The notes under the pieces are model-generated. The model was not told the DNA's origin, ran no database searches, and worked only from the letters and a program-made list of their open reading frames with translations. 64,000 bases of DNA from Zonotrichia leucophrys gambelii (Eukaryota > Chordata > Aves > Passeriformes > Passerellidae). Location of the stretch: positions 60,917,585-60,981,584 of the forward strand of contig NC_088170.1 of NCBI RefSeq assembly GCF_028769735.1, given 5' to 3'. Shown here one piece after another: positions 53,010-63,420 of the stretch. Position 1 is the stretch's first letter, and each line of letters opens with the position of its first letter. Position numbers and translations under genes: made by a program.

Positions 53010-56000
53010 GTAAGGCCAACAATTGAACACTCACAGCAGAGGAGATGAAATACTAGGAAAACACAGAATTCAGATGAATCATGAGTGGATTGTGTAGCAG
53101 CAAGAAAGAGGCTAAGAAGCTTGGCATAGCACTCTTATTGAAGCTTTATCACATGATCACTCCTATGTGCAAATGGTGTGGTACATTTGGTTGGGAGCTA
53201 CAGGGAATACAGAATTTGAGCCCACTAGCTGTTCACATTCAGGTTTTTCAGAGGTTCTAAGGGATACTGCTGAATAACAGGAAAAAGACAAAAACATCTC
53301 TGTTCCATATTGCCCCCTCTCCCAACAGGACAATTCAAACCCAAAGGATCAGCACCCAGACCTGAAATGTTCATCCAGACTCTGACAACACTGTCTGTCC
53401 TCATTTCACATCTGGTGAAAGCTCCTCCCTGAACAGCAGCCTGGAGAGGGAGGGATTCCCTTCATGGCTGATATCATTCCATCACGAGCTATTTTTAGGG
53501 ATGTACTAAAAGAAATGCTAATTTATCATGGCATCAGCCTTCATATAGTCCTCACCCTTACACTTCACAGGAGCTGAGCACTGTGGGTGCTGTTTAGAGA
53601 GCATGGAAAGACAGACAGCAATTCAGCCTGAAACAGTAATTTAAATTCTGGACTTTCCGGGGCTTCTCGAGGGACCTAGCTGAGGTATAAATTATTCCCT
53701 CCTTAAATCCAATTGCAAATACAGTCTAGGCAGGAGCTAAGCGCTTATCTCCTTATAACAGGAGTCCTGGAAGCTTTCAGGTAAGGAAAGGACATGTTTA
53801 CTAGGTTATGAAGTCCTGGAAAGTAAATTTGCTGGATTGCTGTCTGGGTTGGTGGGTTTTAAGCCTCCAAGGACTTTAGTGCACTGGATTTTACTTTGGG
53901 TCCTAACATCTGAATACCAGACAGCTCTTTAAGGTTGGGGAAATCAAATTCCCTGACAGAGAGGAAAGGTAACCTCAGTCAAATTAACATTCAGTAAACC
54001 TGAGATGAGTTTTTCAATTTAACCTTACAGTTCAGAAAACTCCATTTAAGTTTCTTCATTCTAATTTAATTTCAAGACCAGAAGAGCTATCACACACAGC
54101 ACACAAAAAAAGTACTTCTGATAATATTATTTTATGTTCTGTATTTCTTATACCATACAAATCTATGATTCTACATTATTATTCTATGGACAGAAACAGG
54201 TCTTACAACAAATCTTTCCAATTTCATATAGCAACCTGTTGTCCTGTTGTAGAATAATTACATTTACAACTTCTCACACTAAACAAGAAAAGTTCCAGGA
54301 TTATAAATACATAAAGTTCCATAAAGCTAAATTTCCCTTATTTATAAAAAAAAAATTAATAAAGGAACATAGACCATAAGGTAAGAAATTTCAGAGCTGA
54401 GAAAAAATCAAAGACCATGTGCACAGCAAGGCACTGCCTCCATATGGAAAGGCATTAAGACTTGCTGAAAGGCTGTCTTCTCCATTTAATTCCAAAAGAC
54501 CATGAAATGCATGCATCAATGCAAGTAACATTCTTGTTTGAGTTCAAGACACATGAAAACACTTCATATAGAGGTCCACAATTAGCCAATAAAACAACAA
54601 TCATGTTAGTTACAGACCAGATGTACATCTTGTTTCCAGTAACACAATTTGTGATGGGGTTTAAAAAAAGAGCAACTCAAAATTTAACAAAAATACATGT
54701 AGTGCTGGCTCTATGATTATGTAAATGCACAGGTATACTCAGCAAAGAAAATACCAAAGGGGAAAAGAACTATGCCATTTATCTTTTTCAGTACACTCTC
54801 CCTTGAGAAAAGCCTCAGTTGCTTCCTGGGATTTGTTTAAAGTCACTGAATTAGTAATAGGAATTGCTACACTTACTGATCATCCAGAAGAAGAGAATAC
54901 ATTAGCAGAGAAATCTCCAGCACATCAGTGCAGAGAACATTGCCTGCAGACAGTGGTAACACCTCTAGCCCTGGTTCTGGGCACTGGTACCCTGGGCAGG
55001 CTGGGGAGGCTGAGCCCATGGAGGGAGAGCCCAGCAGAGCCTGATGGTTGGGGCAGCCAGCAGGAGACGTGGGGGCTCTGGGGTGCCACAGCACTGGGGG
55101 TACTGGGGGCTGTGAAATCTTTCTGAGAGAAGAAGAGATGGGGAAAAGTCTCTCCAGTCTCCAAGAGATAACTAGCTCTAACTCGTAACTCAGCTTCAAG
55201 GTAGAAAATTTAAGCACAGAAAGAAGCAGAAAGGCATAAACGTTAGCATGAAATCTGAAAAGAAATACCAGAGAAGCTTTAAAGTTCTTCTTACCCTGTA
55301 AGCAAAGCAAATGCTCCTTCAGCTTCTATCACAAGTGTTTCCAGGACAGCTGCAGTGTCAGTCCTTGGTGCCAGCATTCAGCATCCATCCCATTGTACAC
55401 AGTGCCAGCATGAGTGTGCAGATACTGAGGGGCAAGGACCTGATCTTGAGGTGTGTAGGTTTTTTCCCACTGACAGCAAAGGAACCTGAAGGCACTCAGC
55501 ACCTGATAGCACCAGGGTCACTGAGCAGCGAGATGGAAGTTTTGTGTCTGAGTGCGCCCTAGGAAAGATCTCCCACAGAGCCTTAACTTTGGACAGCTTA
55601 CCTTTTTAGCACAAACAATCTTCTACAGTGCTCTTTATGGATGGGCTTTAAAAGCAAATATAACTCAATACCTGAGGCAGAGCCCATTTCATGCTGTGCC
55701 ATGAGGTTGCCTCGGGTGGGTTTAGTTGGGGCATCTTAAAAAAGGGAAAAATTTCTCACTTTGTAGGGTTCTTCTTTACAGATTCTGATTACAATGCTAT
55801 TACAGCTCACAAACTTCTATAAACTACATCTTACTACCTAATTCCACGCGGCTGCATCTGAACTGCCTTGTATGGAAATTTCCAGATACAGAATATTTAC
55901 CCAGAAAATTGTCTGAACTATTGTAGGAAATGATCTGAACTTTATTTAGGTAATTTTGAAAGGGCATTTACAAGAGAAATACAGTAAATCCACACTACTG

Positions 56001-57114
56001 TACTACTCAGCATAATGGCATTACAGGAATTTTAATCTAAAATTTAGTTTTTGGTTTGCAGGTGCAAACCAGATTCCAGGACTGAGTCTAGATTTTGATT
56101 TAAAAAATTAGCCATAAAGAACAGTCATTAGCACTATAAAATCTTGCTATCCCTGTATTTAGGCCCAAAATTTTTTATTCTGTTCTCATGGTAATTATCT
56201 TGAACAAATTTGGCCAGATTTTTTCCCTTTTCTTTAAAAAAACCCCTATGGATCTAATACTACAGCCACATTAAAAGATGTTAGAGGTCCCCCACTACCA
56301 ATGTTTTCTGTATGTATATGTCAATAATAATTGATAAATCCCAAGTATTTGGACATTCTTACATTTAAGGGACATTCATAAGGATGTCTTCATCAGATTC
56401 ATAAGACTCCATATAAACACAACAGTTATAACAGTCTGTCCTCAAACTCCCTTTGTCAAGTACAGATGTCCTACTACCCACTCACTACAAACAGGCAGTT
56501 TAATAAATCCATATGAACAAGCTGTGGAAATCCAATTTGACTGCACAGCTTCCTGACATCTCACAGGCACCTTACCACAAGGAAACCAAAACAGCATTTA
56601 CATTAGTCCCTGTGCTAATATGTACTCTGCAATAACTGCTGACACCCCCATAGCTGTCTGATTTGTTAGGTTGCCTAATGTCACCTACTATGCCACAAAA
56701 ACATCATCTTCAGTCCAATTGAAAAGAGAGAGACATGCTTTTTCAAAGGAAGAAAATACTTGGCCATTACCCTTCTTTAACTTATAAGTATTAAATATTT
56801 AACATAAAGTAATGTTTAAGCCATTCAACCAGAAACTGGAAGAACTGGGTCTAATTGAACACCTTGAGAACATTAAGCTGACACCTCCCTCCATCACAGA
56901 TGAAGCTCTCAGGCTCCCTTTAGGCCCTATGCACCTCTTATTCTCAAAACCTAAAGCCTTGTGACTGTAAACTCTCACTTTGCCTTAAGATATCTGACAC
57001 AAAAAGGGTAACAAAATCTACTACCTACCTAATTCCCTAAAACTTCTACCACCCTCACTAAACCTGAAGTACTGAAGAGTCCAATAAAGCACCAGGAGTG
57101 AACTGCCTGGGCCT
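53010..57114. other. unique non-coding DNA with a GC-rich block near 55 kb
   Basis: No gene or known transposon is recognised. A G-rich block at about 54975-55115 interrupts otherwise AT-rich sequence. It opens frames of up to 145 codons on the minus strand (54873-55310) that are explained by base composition rather than by any recognisable protein. Confidence 0.6.
55071..55107 (+). other. G-rich tract, possible long-loop G-quadruplex
   Basis: Four runs of four or five G (GGGGGCTCTGGGG, then GGGGGTACTGGGGG) are separated by loops of 4, 12 and 4 nt. The central loop exceeds the usual limit, so G4 formation is less certain than at 20822. Confidence 0.4.
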
Positions 57115-57510
57115 TGCACTATCGCTGTGCCGAGAAGGCCCCAACGAAGGAGGAATGATGAGGAGGACTCCATTGATATCAGAAGGCTAATTAATTACTT
57201 TATGACACTATATTATTCTATACTATATTACATTACATCTGAACTGAATCTGCCGAGCACTCAACCCTGCACACAACTACACAGAATCTTGGGACTGTCA
57301 CCCGACACTTTGGGTAAACAGTTTCTGCATTGCATTCCACTTTTGCACAACACAGGCACAGCAAATGATACGGATTGTTTTTCCTTTCTCTGAGGTTCAG
57401 AGAATGTGAAACCCAGAAATATTCTTGGGAAGAACTGCGCCTTGCTTTTCACTGTGAGGAAAAATGTGGGGCTACACTGCACTGCACTGGTAGGTGCAAC
57501 CTCCCAAGGA
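57115..57510. mobile_element. possible degenerate LTR-like songbird repeat
   Basis: The composition changes sharply. A GGAGGACTCCATTGATATCAG stretch is followed by an ACTATATTATTCTATACTATATTACATTACAT tract, then CAACCCTGCACACAACTACAC, TAAACAGTTTCTGCATTGCATTCC and TTTCTCTGAGGTTCAGAGAATGTG. From general familiarity this resembles LTR-type interspersed repeats of passerine genomes. I cannot name the family, fix its ends or its strand from the sequence alone. A 107-codon open frame continuing downstream (57406-57729, plus) has no recognisable domain. Confidence 0.3.
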
Positions 57511-60500
57511 CCTCGGGGGAGAGCTGAGAGTCACCACTGCCTGCCAATGTCCAATTTACTGACCTTGTGTTTGGTGCCTCGGTACTCCATCAAAGAGGAG
57601 AAACCTTCCAGATCTCCAGATACTCCAGCATGCTCCTCCCAGGTCTCTCAGCTTCTGCCTGTTTCACAGGTAATCAATTATCCACCCAGAAGGGCTCAGT
57701 TTGTCAGTGGCCTCCTGCCTCTGCACTGATCTTGCTGCACAGCCCTGCTATGACAGGTGAACACTTGCAAGGTTCAGTTAAAAGCAGGAGGGAGCTAAAG
57801 GCTCCATAGAGGGCCAGGCAAATGAAAAAGCGCAATCATCAGCGCTGTAGTAGCAGGCACTGGGTTTTTTAAGGGCTTCTTAACTCTTACAACTGTCAGC
57901 AGATCTGTCAGGTTGGCAAGGACATTGCTGTACTGATTGTAATTCCTCACTGAAGATGTGCAGAGCCAAGAGATGTAGGGTTCAAATGTGATATATTTTC
58001 CCCTTCAACCCCACAGGAAGAAATACATGATCATTATGATGACAAGGAATCTAAACCCACCACATTTTAAGGCTTCCGAAATCTCCATGGTGATGTACAA
58101 AATCCACAGGTAAAACCAGGTACCCCTCACACACAGTCAGAGCTTTAGCATGTACTTCTTGGGACATGCTGCTCTCCTGCTCCTGCCAAAGAACAGAAAC
58201 TCCCACTGGCAAAGCTCTCCATCCATTCTCCAGTGCCATAAGCACGTGTGATCCCTTCCAATGACCACAGCGCTCAGGAGTTTCACACAGTCCCTAGCTT
58301 TGGCCATGTGGCATTGCCAGTGAGATGGTATTCATGCAAACATGTGCAAAGACAATGGGGAACTCTTAAAAATCCTGCTGGGGCTGTCTGAGGATGAGAT
58401 ACTGCAGCTCTTGCCCAGCAATAGCCCTGAATGCAGCCATAGTAACACAGCAACTGCCATGCCAGCAAGGGTGATAAGCAAAGACTCCTGTGCACTGCCA
58501 ATATCCTCCTATGCCAGCAAGTTGCATCAGCTTGATTTTGCAGCTTCAGGCTCACCTGTTTTCCCAATCTTTTCAAATTCCTGTTCTGATCTTTTAAAAA
58601 GTTCTTCCCCTGGGTTGTTTTTTGTTTTTTTGGGTTTTTTTTTTCTTTCTGATACAAGAGAGACAGAATATCACTGACAGGAGAAGGCTTGGAGACAACA
58701 GATCCTTCTTCCTCTGCCATGAAAATGGACAGGAGCTTTGTTAAGAGTTAGACAAACTTCCCTGAACTCACCCAAAACACATTTTTTAATGTAGGAAAAT
58801 TCTTGTTTGAGCTCTGTAGACACAACTTACAGAAGCTTGATCTATCACAAGGGTCATGAAAAAAAACAGGGTTACTCAGCAATCAACATAAGAAAGAGCA
58901 GCAAATGTCACAGGTGCCTGCCAAATCTACAAGTTTGCCCAGAAAATACTAGTCATGCACTTGCCAACATTTGTTCTTTCCTCAGTTCAGCAGTTTTGCT
59001 GCAGGGTCAGGTCCCCTCATACCATGCCAAACTCTCCATTTCCCTCTGTAAGGAACTAAGAGCTCATCCCAAAACTGCCCCCTGACCCTGGGACAAGTGG
59101 CAATTAAACTCTACAGGAGGCTGAGGCAGTGATAAAGCTCAGAATCTTTCCAAAGGACACTGAGTACAGAGAACAGTCACATACTGTACAGCGCAAAAGA
59201 AGCTTTAATTGTTCACACATTTGTTTTCCGGTTTGACAAGTGCAAGGCAACTGTATTAACCTTATATAGAAGAGCCACTGGCAAGGAGCAGACCTGAAAG
59301 CCAACTAATATTTAACTCTCTGGATTACCTACCACAATGGGACACCAGTGAGCAAATAGAGAAGACATTTCAGAATGAGGCAGCTGTTCTTGCTGCAGCC
59401 AGCACACTCCGAGCCAGCAGTTGAACTGTCCCATACATATTTTCATACAGGCCACCCTTGTTTACTAGGGCCAGATGAGATCAGGCATAACCTTGCCACA
59501 CAAGACTGAGAAACTGGTCATCCTTAGCGAGGGAGGCCTGAAGTTCAGAAAAATTACATGCACCAAGGAGCACTCTTAGGGATTTATCCCTCTGAATGAG
59601 ATGGCAGAGAAAAATAGAACTAAAATATTCTGTGATCTTAAGGGCCACGTAATAAAAAAAATCTACAGTACCAGCATATGTCAGTTAAAATGTACTAAAA
59701 AGATTAACATTTCTAGTATTTTCTGCCCTATTATTTTTGCTGAGTCTGTCCACTTTCTCATTAGATCAATTTATCCAAATTTAATTAAGAGTTGGTAATC
59801 TGTGACAGGGCACCTCCAAATGTCAAAGTCAAAGCCAACAATAACAACAAAAATCTAAGAATACTGTGAGCACAAATCCCATTAAAGGCTACGGACATTA
59901 CACTTCTGGCATTGATGAGTTTGCAGGTCTGCCCTCCAAAGCTGCATCACCCATCAACCCAGCTATGTGAGTGGAATTCCTAGACTGGAGAATGCAGGGA
60001 CTCAGAAGTGAGCCAGCAGACCAGTCATGGAAAACACTTTCTGCTTGGAAGTGGAGTAGGATGCCTGGGTGTCTCCACTTGACAGGTGATTATGGAATTT
60101 TCCAGGAAACTGGCAGCCAAACACACATATCTGATGAGAGAAGTGCCAGGAACTCCTCATGCCCCAGTGGGTTCTTCCACCTTATGGGCTCACAGCTGCA
60201 CCAGACCTCCACCCTACACAATCCTGCTGCAGCTGGTTTTGCTCATCTATACTCTTGGAAAGCTTTGTTATGGCCTGGTAGCATTGTACAGGTCGACTGG
60301 AGCCAGAAGATCTGGGATGTCTCATGGCTGGTGTGCCTGCACTGCTGCTGGAGAGGCAGTGGGGCACAGGAAAACCCATCACACCGAGACACTCTGCCTG
60401 ATGACTCTGTGACAAAAGCGAGGGACAAGGCTGTCACTCCTAGCTGACCATCCTGACCAGAGGTGGGTCAGACTTGCACAGGCAATAGCTGGGCAGGTAC

Positions 60501-62779
60501 ATTTCTTTCTGGGCAGCCTGAACAACCTGCTCTTCCTCTGAACCAAAAAACCTATAAGGTACTAAGCCCAGTTCATGTGGAAGACTCATTTCTCATAGGC
60601 CTGCTTGTCTTCTTCATGTGACCACAGCCCCAGAGCTGCCCCCTTTGAAATTACCTAAAGGTTCCTCAACCTATCCTCCCTCTCTCAAACATGAGGCCAA
60701 AACCCAGACCCAGCAATGCCCTAATCCTGCCTGTTGTACAGCAGGAGTGAGGAAGAACTGTCTCCTGCATGATCTGGGCTGGGAGCCTAGAACAAGCCCT
60801 GCTCCACATCTGCTGGTAAATGTGTACAGTCCAGCCAGAGGGCTCTCAGGAAGCTATCAGGTGGTAATGGCCTGAAGATAAAAAGTTGAGTCATGCCTGT
60901 AAACTGGAGCCTGCTGGCAAAAGGAGAAGGGGAGTCCCAATGCAAGGACTCCAGACTAGAGTGTTTTGGGCATAAGTGGTGCCTGATGCATTATGAGGGC
61001 CATGCCAAGAAAGAAAGGACAATGTTTCTGGAAAGTAGCTGGTCTATCACACTGGTGGCACAATCTTGACTATCACACTGAAAGCCTAACAAAGGTGAAG
61101 CCTGAACCTACATGGATACTTCCACAAAAGGTGAAACCTGAACCTACTCTGTCATCTCCAGAGAGATGAGAATTGTAATTCTCCATCCAACAGACAGGCT
61201 GACCTAAGGACATGAACTGGATGGCAAAACCAGCAAGTTGCATAAAACCTTATATATGTAGAAGCGGGTATCACCCATAAGCAAGGGCAGCTGTACTCAA
61301 CCATGTAAACTCCCCCAGTTTTTCTACCCTGGTGTAGACTGGTGACCCATTTGCTGGAAAATTCCCAGGTAATGAGTTCATTACACAAGTGAGGCTTTGG
61401 CAAAGTTGTGGTGCCAACTACACTCTACCCATGGGAAGAATAGACACAAATGCCCTCTGAGACCAGTTGATACTGGGTTATCCGTGCCAAGCAAAGTCTT
61501 GAAAACAATCAACAAGAGAGTGTAAAGACACGGGGAGAAAGGTTATGGCATTTGTCTTTCAGCCTGATAAAAATCAGGATCTTCTTCGTTATTTTAGTCA
61601 TTCAAACCTTGACTTGGTCCACAACTATTACTCATGGCATTTCTTCTGGGACTCCTAATGATTCAGAGAAATTGAATAATCAAAGGTTTGGGGTCTAAAG
61701 ACAACACAATAGCTTTCTTGAAAAACGGGTACACAGAACTGTTGCTCTGTGTTCTGTACAATCTGACTCCAGTGATACGCCCCATCCCTGCAGTGCTTGT
61801 CCACCTTCCGAATTCCTGTAAACAAATGCTAGAATCTTGTTTTTGTTAACTTCTGCTTCTATTTCTATATTTTTAAATGGCTAATCACAGCTGTCATTGT
61901 TGCCGAATGAACATTTACCGCCTCGCTGTAGCCTTTAAAAATACATTTATCATGCAAATGCTGGTAGAATTTTAAGTATAGCTGAAATAATGGGTAGTTC
62001 TGTAATAGCCCTCCCTATGAGATATTGTGTCACAGTTGGCCACAACAATCCAAAAATAGAATGATTGTTCTCAAAATCAGTAGAACACCCGATACGCATT
62101 GCTCATCTCTCTTCACAAGGGACACTTCTGTTTTGTACAGCTGTACTCTTTCTTGTCTAGATTTGACTGGTCACATGCCATGCTAAATTAGTGTGGTTTT
62201 TGCAAAAATTGTTTTGGTTGGTTATTTGCATCACTCATTTTGTTATAATTTTTTTCACTATTTATATTTACCTAATAAGAAAACACCTCTTATACCAAAT
62301 TATATCAATTGCCTGTACCACCTGGAATCTTGCTTCCAGGAGGAACCAAAGGGGATTTTTAGAGGGAAGCAATTAAAAACCGTATATATAGGTACTACTG
62401 CAATGCAGGTGCAGAGAGAGCAGTGGGAATTCTCTCCAGAGACTATCCTCGTGGTCAGCTTACACAGCAACTCATTTCCAGCTCTTTCATTCCCTTAAAT
62501 TGCTAAATTTTTTATTCATATTTTACAGATTATAAAATCTCTTGAAGTGCAGACATGCTGCCTCTTCGGATAACTTCTTATTGCAATAAGTTCCAATGTA
62601 GGGGACTAAAAGCTGCCAGGCCTCATACAGCTCTGAGAAACTGAGAGCTCTCAGGACCCTCTGGCTTGTGAATCTAGGAAGGGATGCCCATTTTTCTTTG
62701 CACACTGGCTTGTTTTCCGTTTAGTGAGTATGAGATTTTCATTTCACAGGATGAAGAAGAAACTGAAAACACAAACTGC
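57511..62779. other. unique non-coding DNA, more GC-rich at 58-61 kb
   Basis: No gene or transposon is recognised. The longest open frame is 158 codons (59971-60447, plus). It overlaps frames on both strands and has no recognisable domain. A short imperfect direct repeat lies at 61091-61147. The segment ends at the start of the terminal LTR. Confidence 0.6.
61091..61147. repeat. 21-bp direct repeat, 2 copies, 36-bp period
   Basis: AAAGGTGAAGCCTGAACCTAC (61091-61111) and AAAGGTGAAACCTGAACCTAC (61127-61147) differ at one base. A further short repeat, CTATCACACTG, lies just upstream (near 61044 and 61072), suggesting local duplication. Confidence 0.85.
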
Positions 62780-63300
62780 TGTGGTGTGTTCTTAAGTTCG
62801 TTAGTTTGCTCCCCCCATTTTCTGTATTACTTCCTGCTGCTACCCTGCCAGTTATGTTGCTATGGAAATGAAACTGCTCCTCCCTTGGTTTCTCTTATAA
62901 AGTGAAAGTTGTTTCCTCCTTGGGGTCAGTCAATCACTCTTTTTCTCCTCCCAGGTTTCGAGAATTTTCCTTTCTCTGGGAGGTATGGTTGGCTGTAGCC
63001 CCGGAGCCCCTCCTATGATTTATAACAGTTGGTTACTTTAGTGTATCAGTTATGTTTCGTACCTCCAAATATGTATTTCTATTGGATAGCCGGGTTTCCC
63101 TGCCTTCTTCCCCCCTTTTCCCTTAAAACCCTCTCCTGCCCTTGTTCGGGTCCATTTGCTGGGTGTTTTCCCCTCTTTGTTGGTTCTTCTGTAATAAACC
63201 GACAGTTTTACCCCCAGCAAGTGGTCGCCTCCTGATTCGTCTCTCACCGCGCTGCTCCGAGCTATCCCCCCAGCTCAGCCCGAGGCCAAAGCCGCCGAGG
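62780..63300 (+). mobile_element. LTR of an endogenous retrovirus (5' LTR relative to pol)
   Basis: A candidate start TGTGGTGTGTT lies at 62780. The sequence then has features of a U3-R-U5 unit: pyrimidine-rich U3 with the CCAATCA-like GTCAATCA, a TTAAAA box (63123-63128) as a possible TATA variant, and a canonical AATAAA at 63193-63198 inside CTTCTGTAATAAACCGACAG. A T/C-rich, then CpG-rich U5-like stretch follows. The 3' limit is uncertain: candidates range from TCTCTCA near 63246 to about 63300. I see no convincing tRNA primer-binding site after it. It has the same orientation as the pol fragment, which supports a 5' LTR. An alternative is an unrelated LTR placed next to a pol fragment by rearrangement. 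Confidence 0.6.
63193..63198 (+). promoter_or_regulatory. LTR polyadenylation signal AATAAA
   Basis: A perfect AATAAA lies about 70 bp downstream of the TTAAAA box, a spacing compatible with a short R region of a retroviral LTR. Confidence 0.6.
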
Positions 63301-63387
63301 GGGGCTGTTTTCTGATGCGCAGGGGCCCTGGCCTTCGCCCCTCACCAGATAGCCGGATTCCAGGGCCGTTCACGCCCCCGCGCGTGA

Positions 63388-63417
63388 TAAACTCTGAATT
63401 ATTCAATTCAGAGTTTA
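63388..63417. repeat. perfect 13-bp palindrome with 4-nt loop at LTR/pol junction
   Basis: TAAACTCTGAATT and AATTCAGAGTTTA are exact reverse complements separated by ATTC. It sits between the CpG-rich leader-like sequence and the first recognisable pol sequence, so it may mark the deletion or recombination junction. Confidence 0.9.
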
Positions 63418-63420
63418 AAT

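Noticed and set aside
54873..55310. 145-codon minus-strand open frame
   Set aside because: Created by the GC-rich block near 55 kb, which lowers stop frequency on both strands; no domain recognised.
59971..60447. 158-codon plus-strand open frame
   Set aside because: Overlaps open frames in another phase and on the other strand in a more GC-rich patch; no domain or splice structure recognised.
63329..63346. TGGCCTTCGCCCCTCACC as a possible retroviral primer-binding site
   Set aside because: It begins with TGG but I cannot match it to a known tRNA 3' end, and its distance from the LTR end is unresolved.
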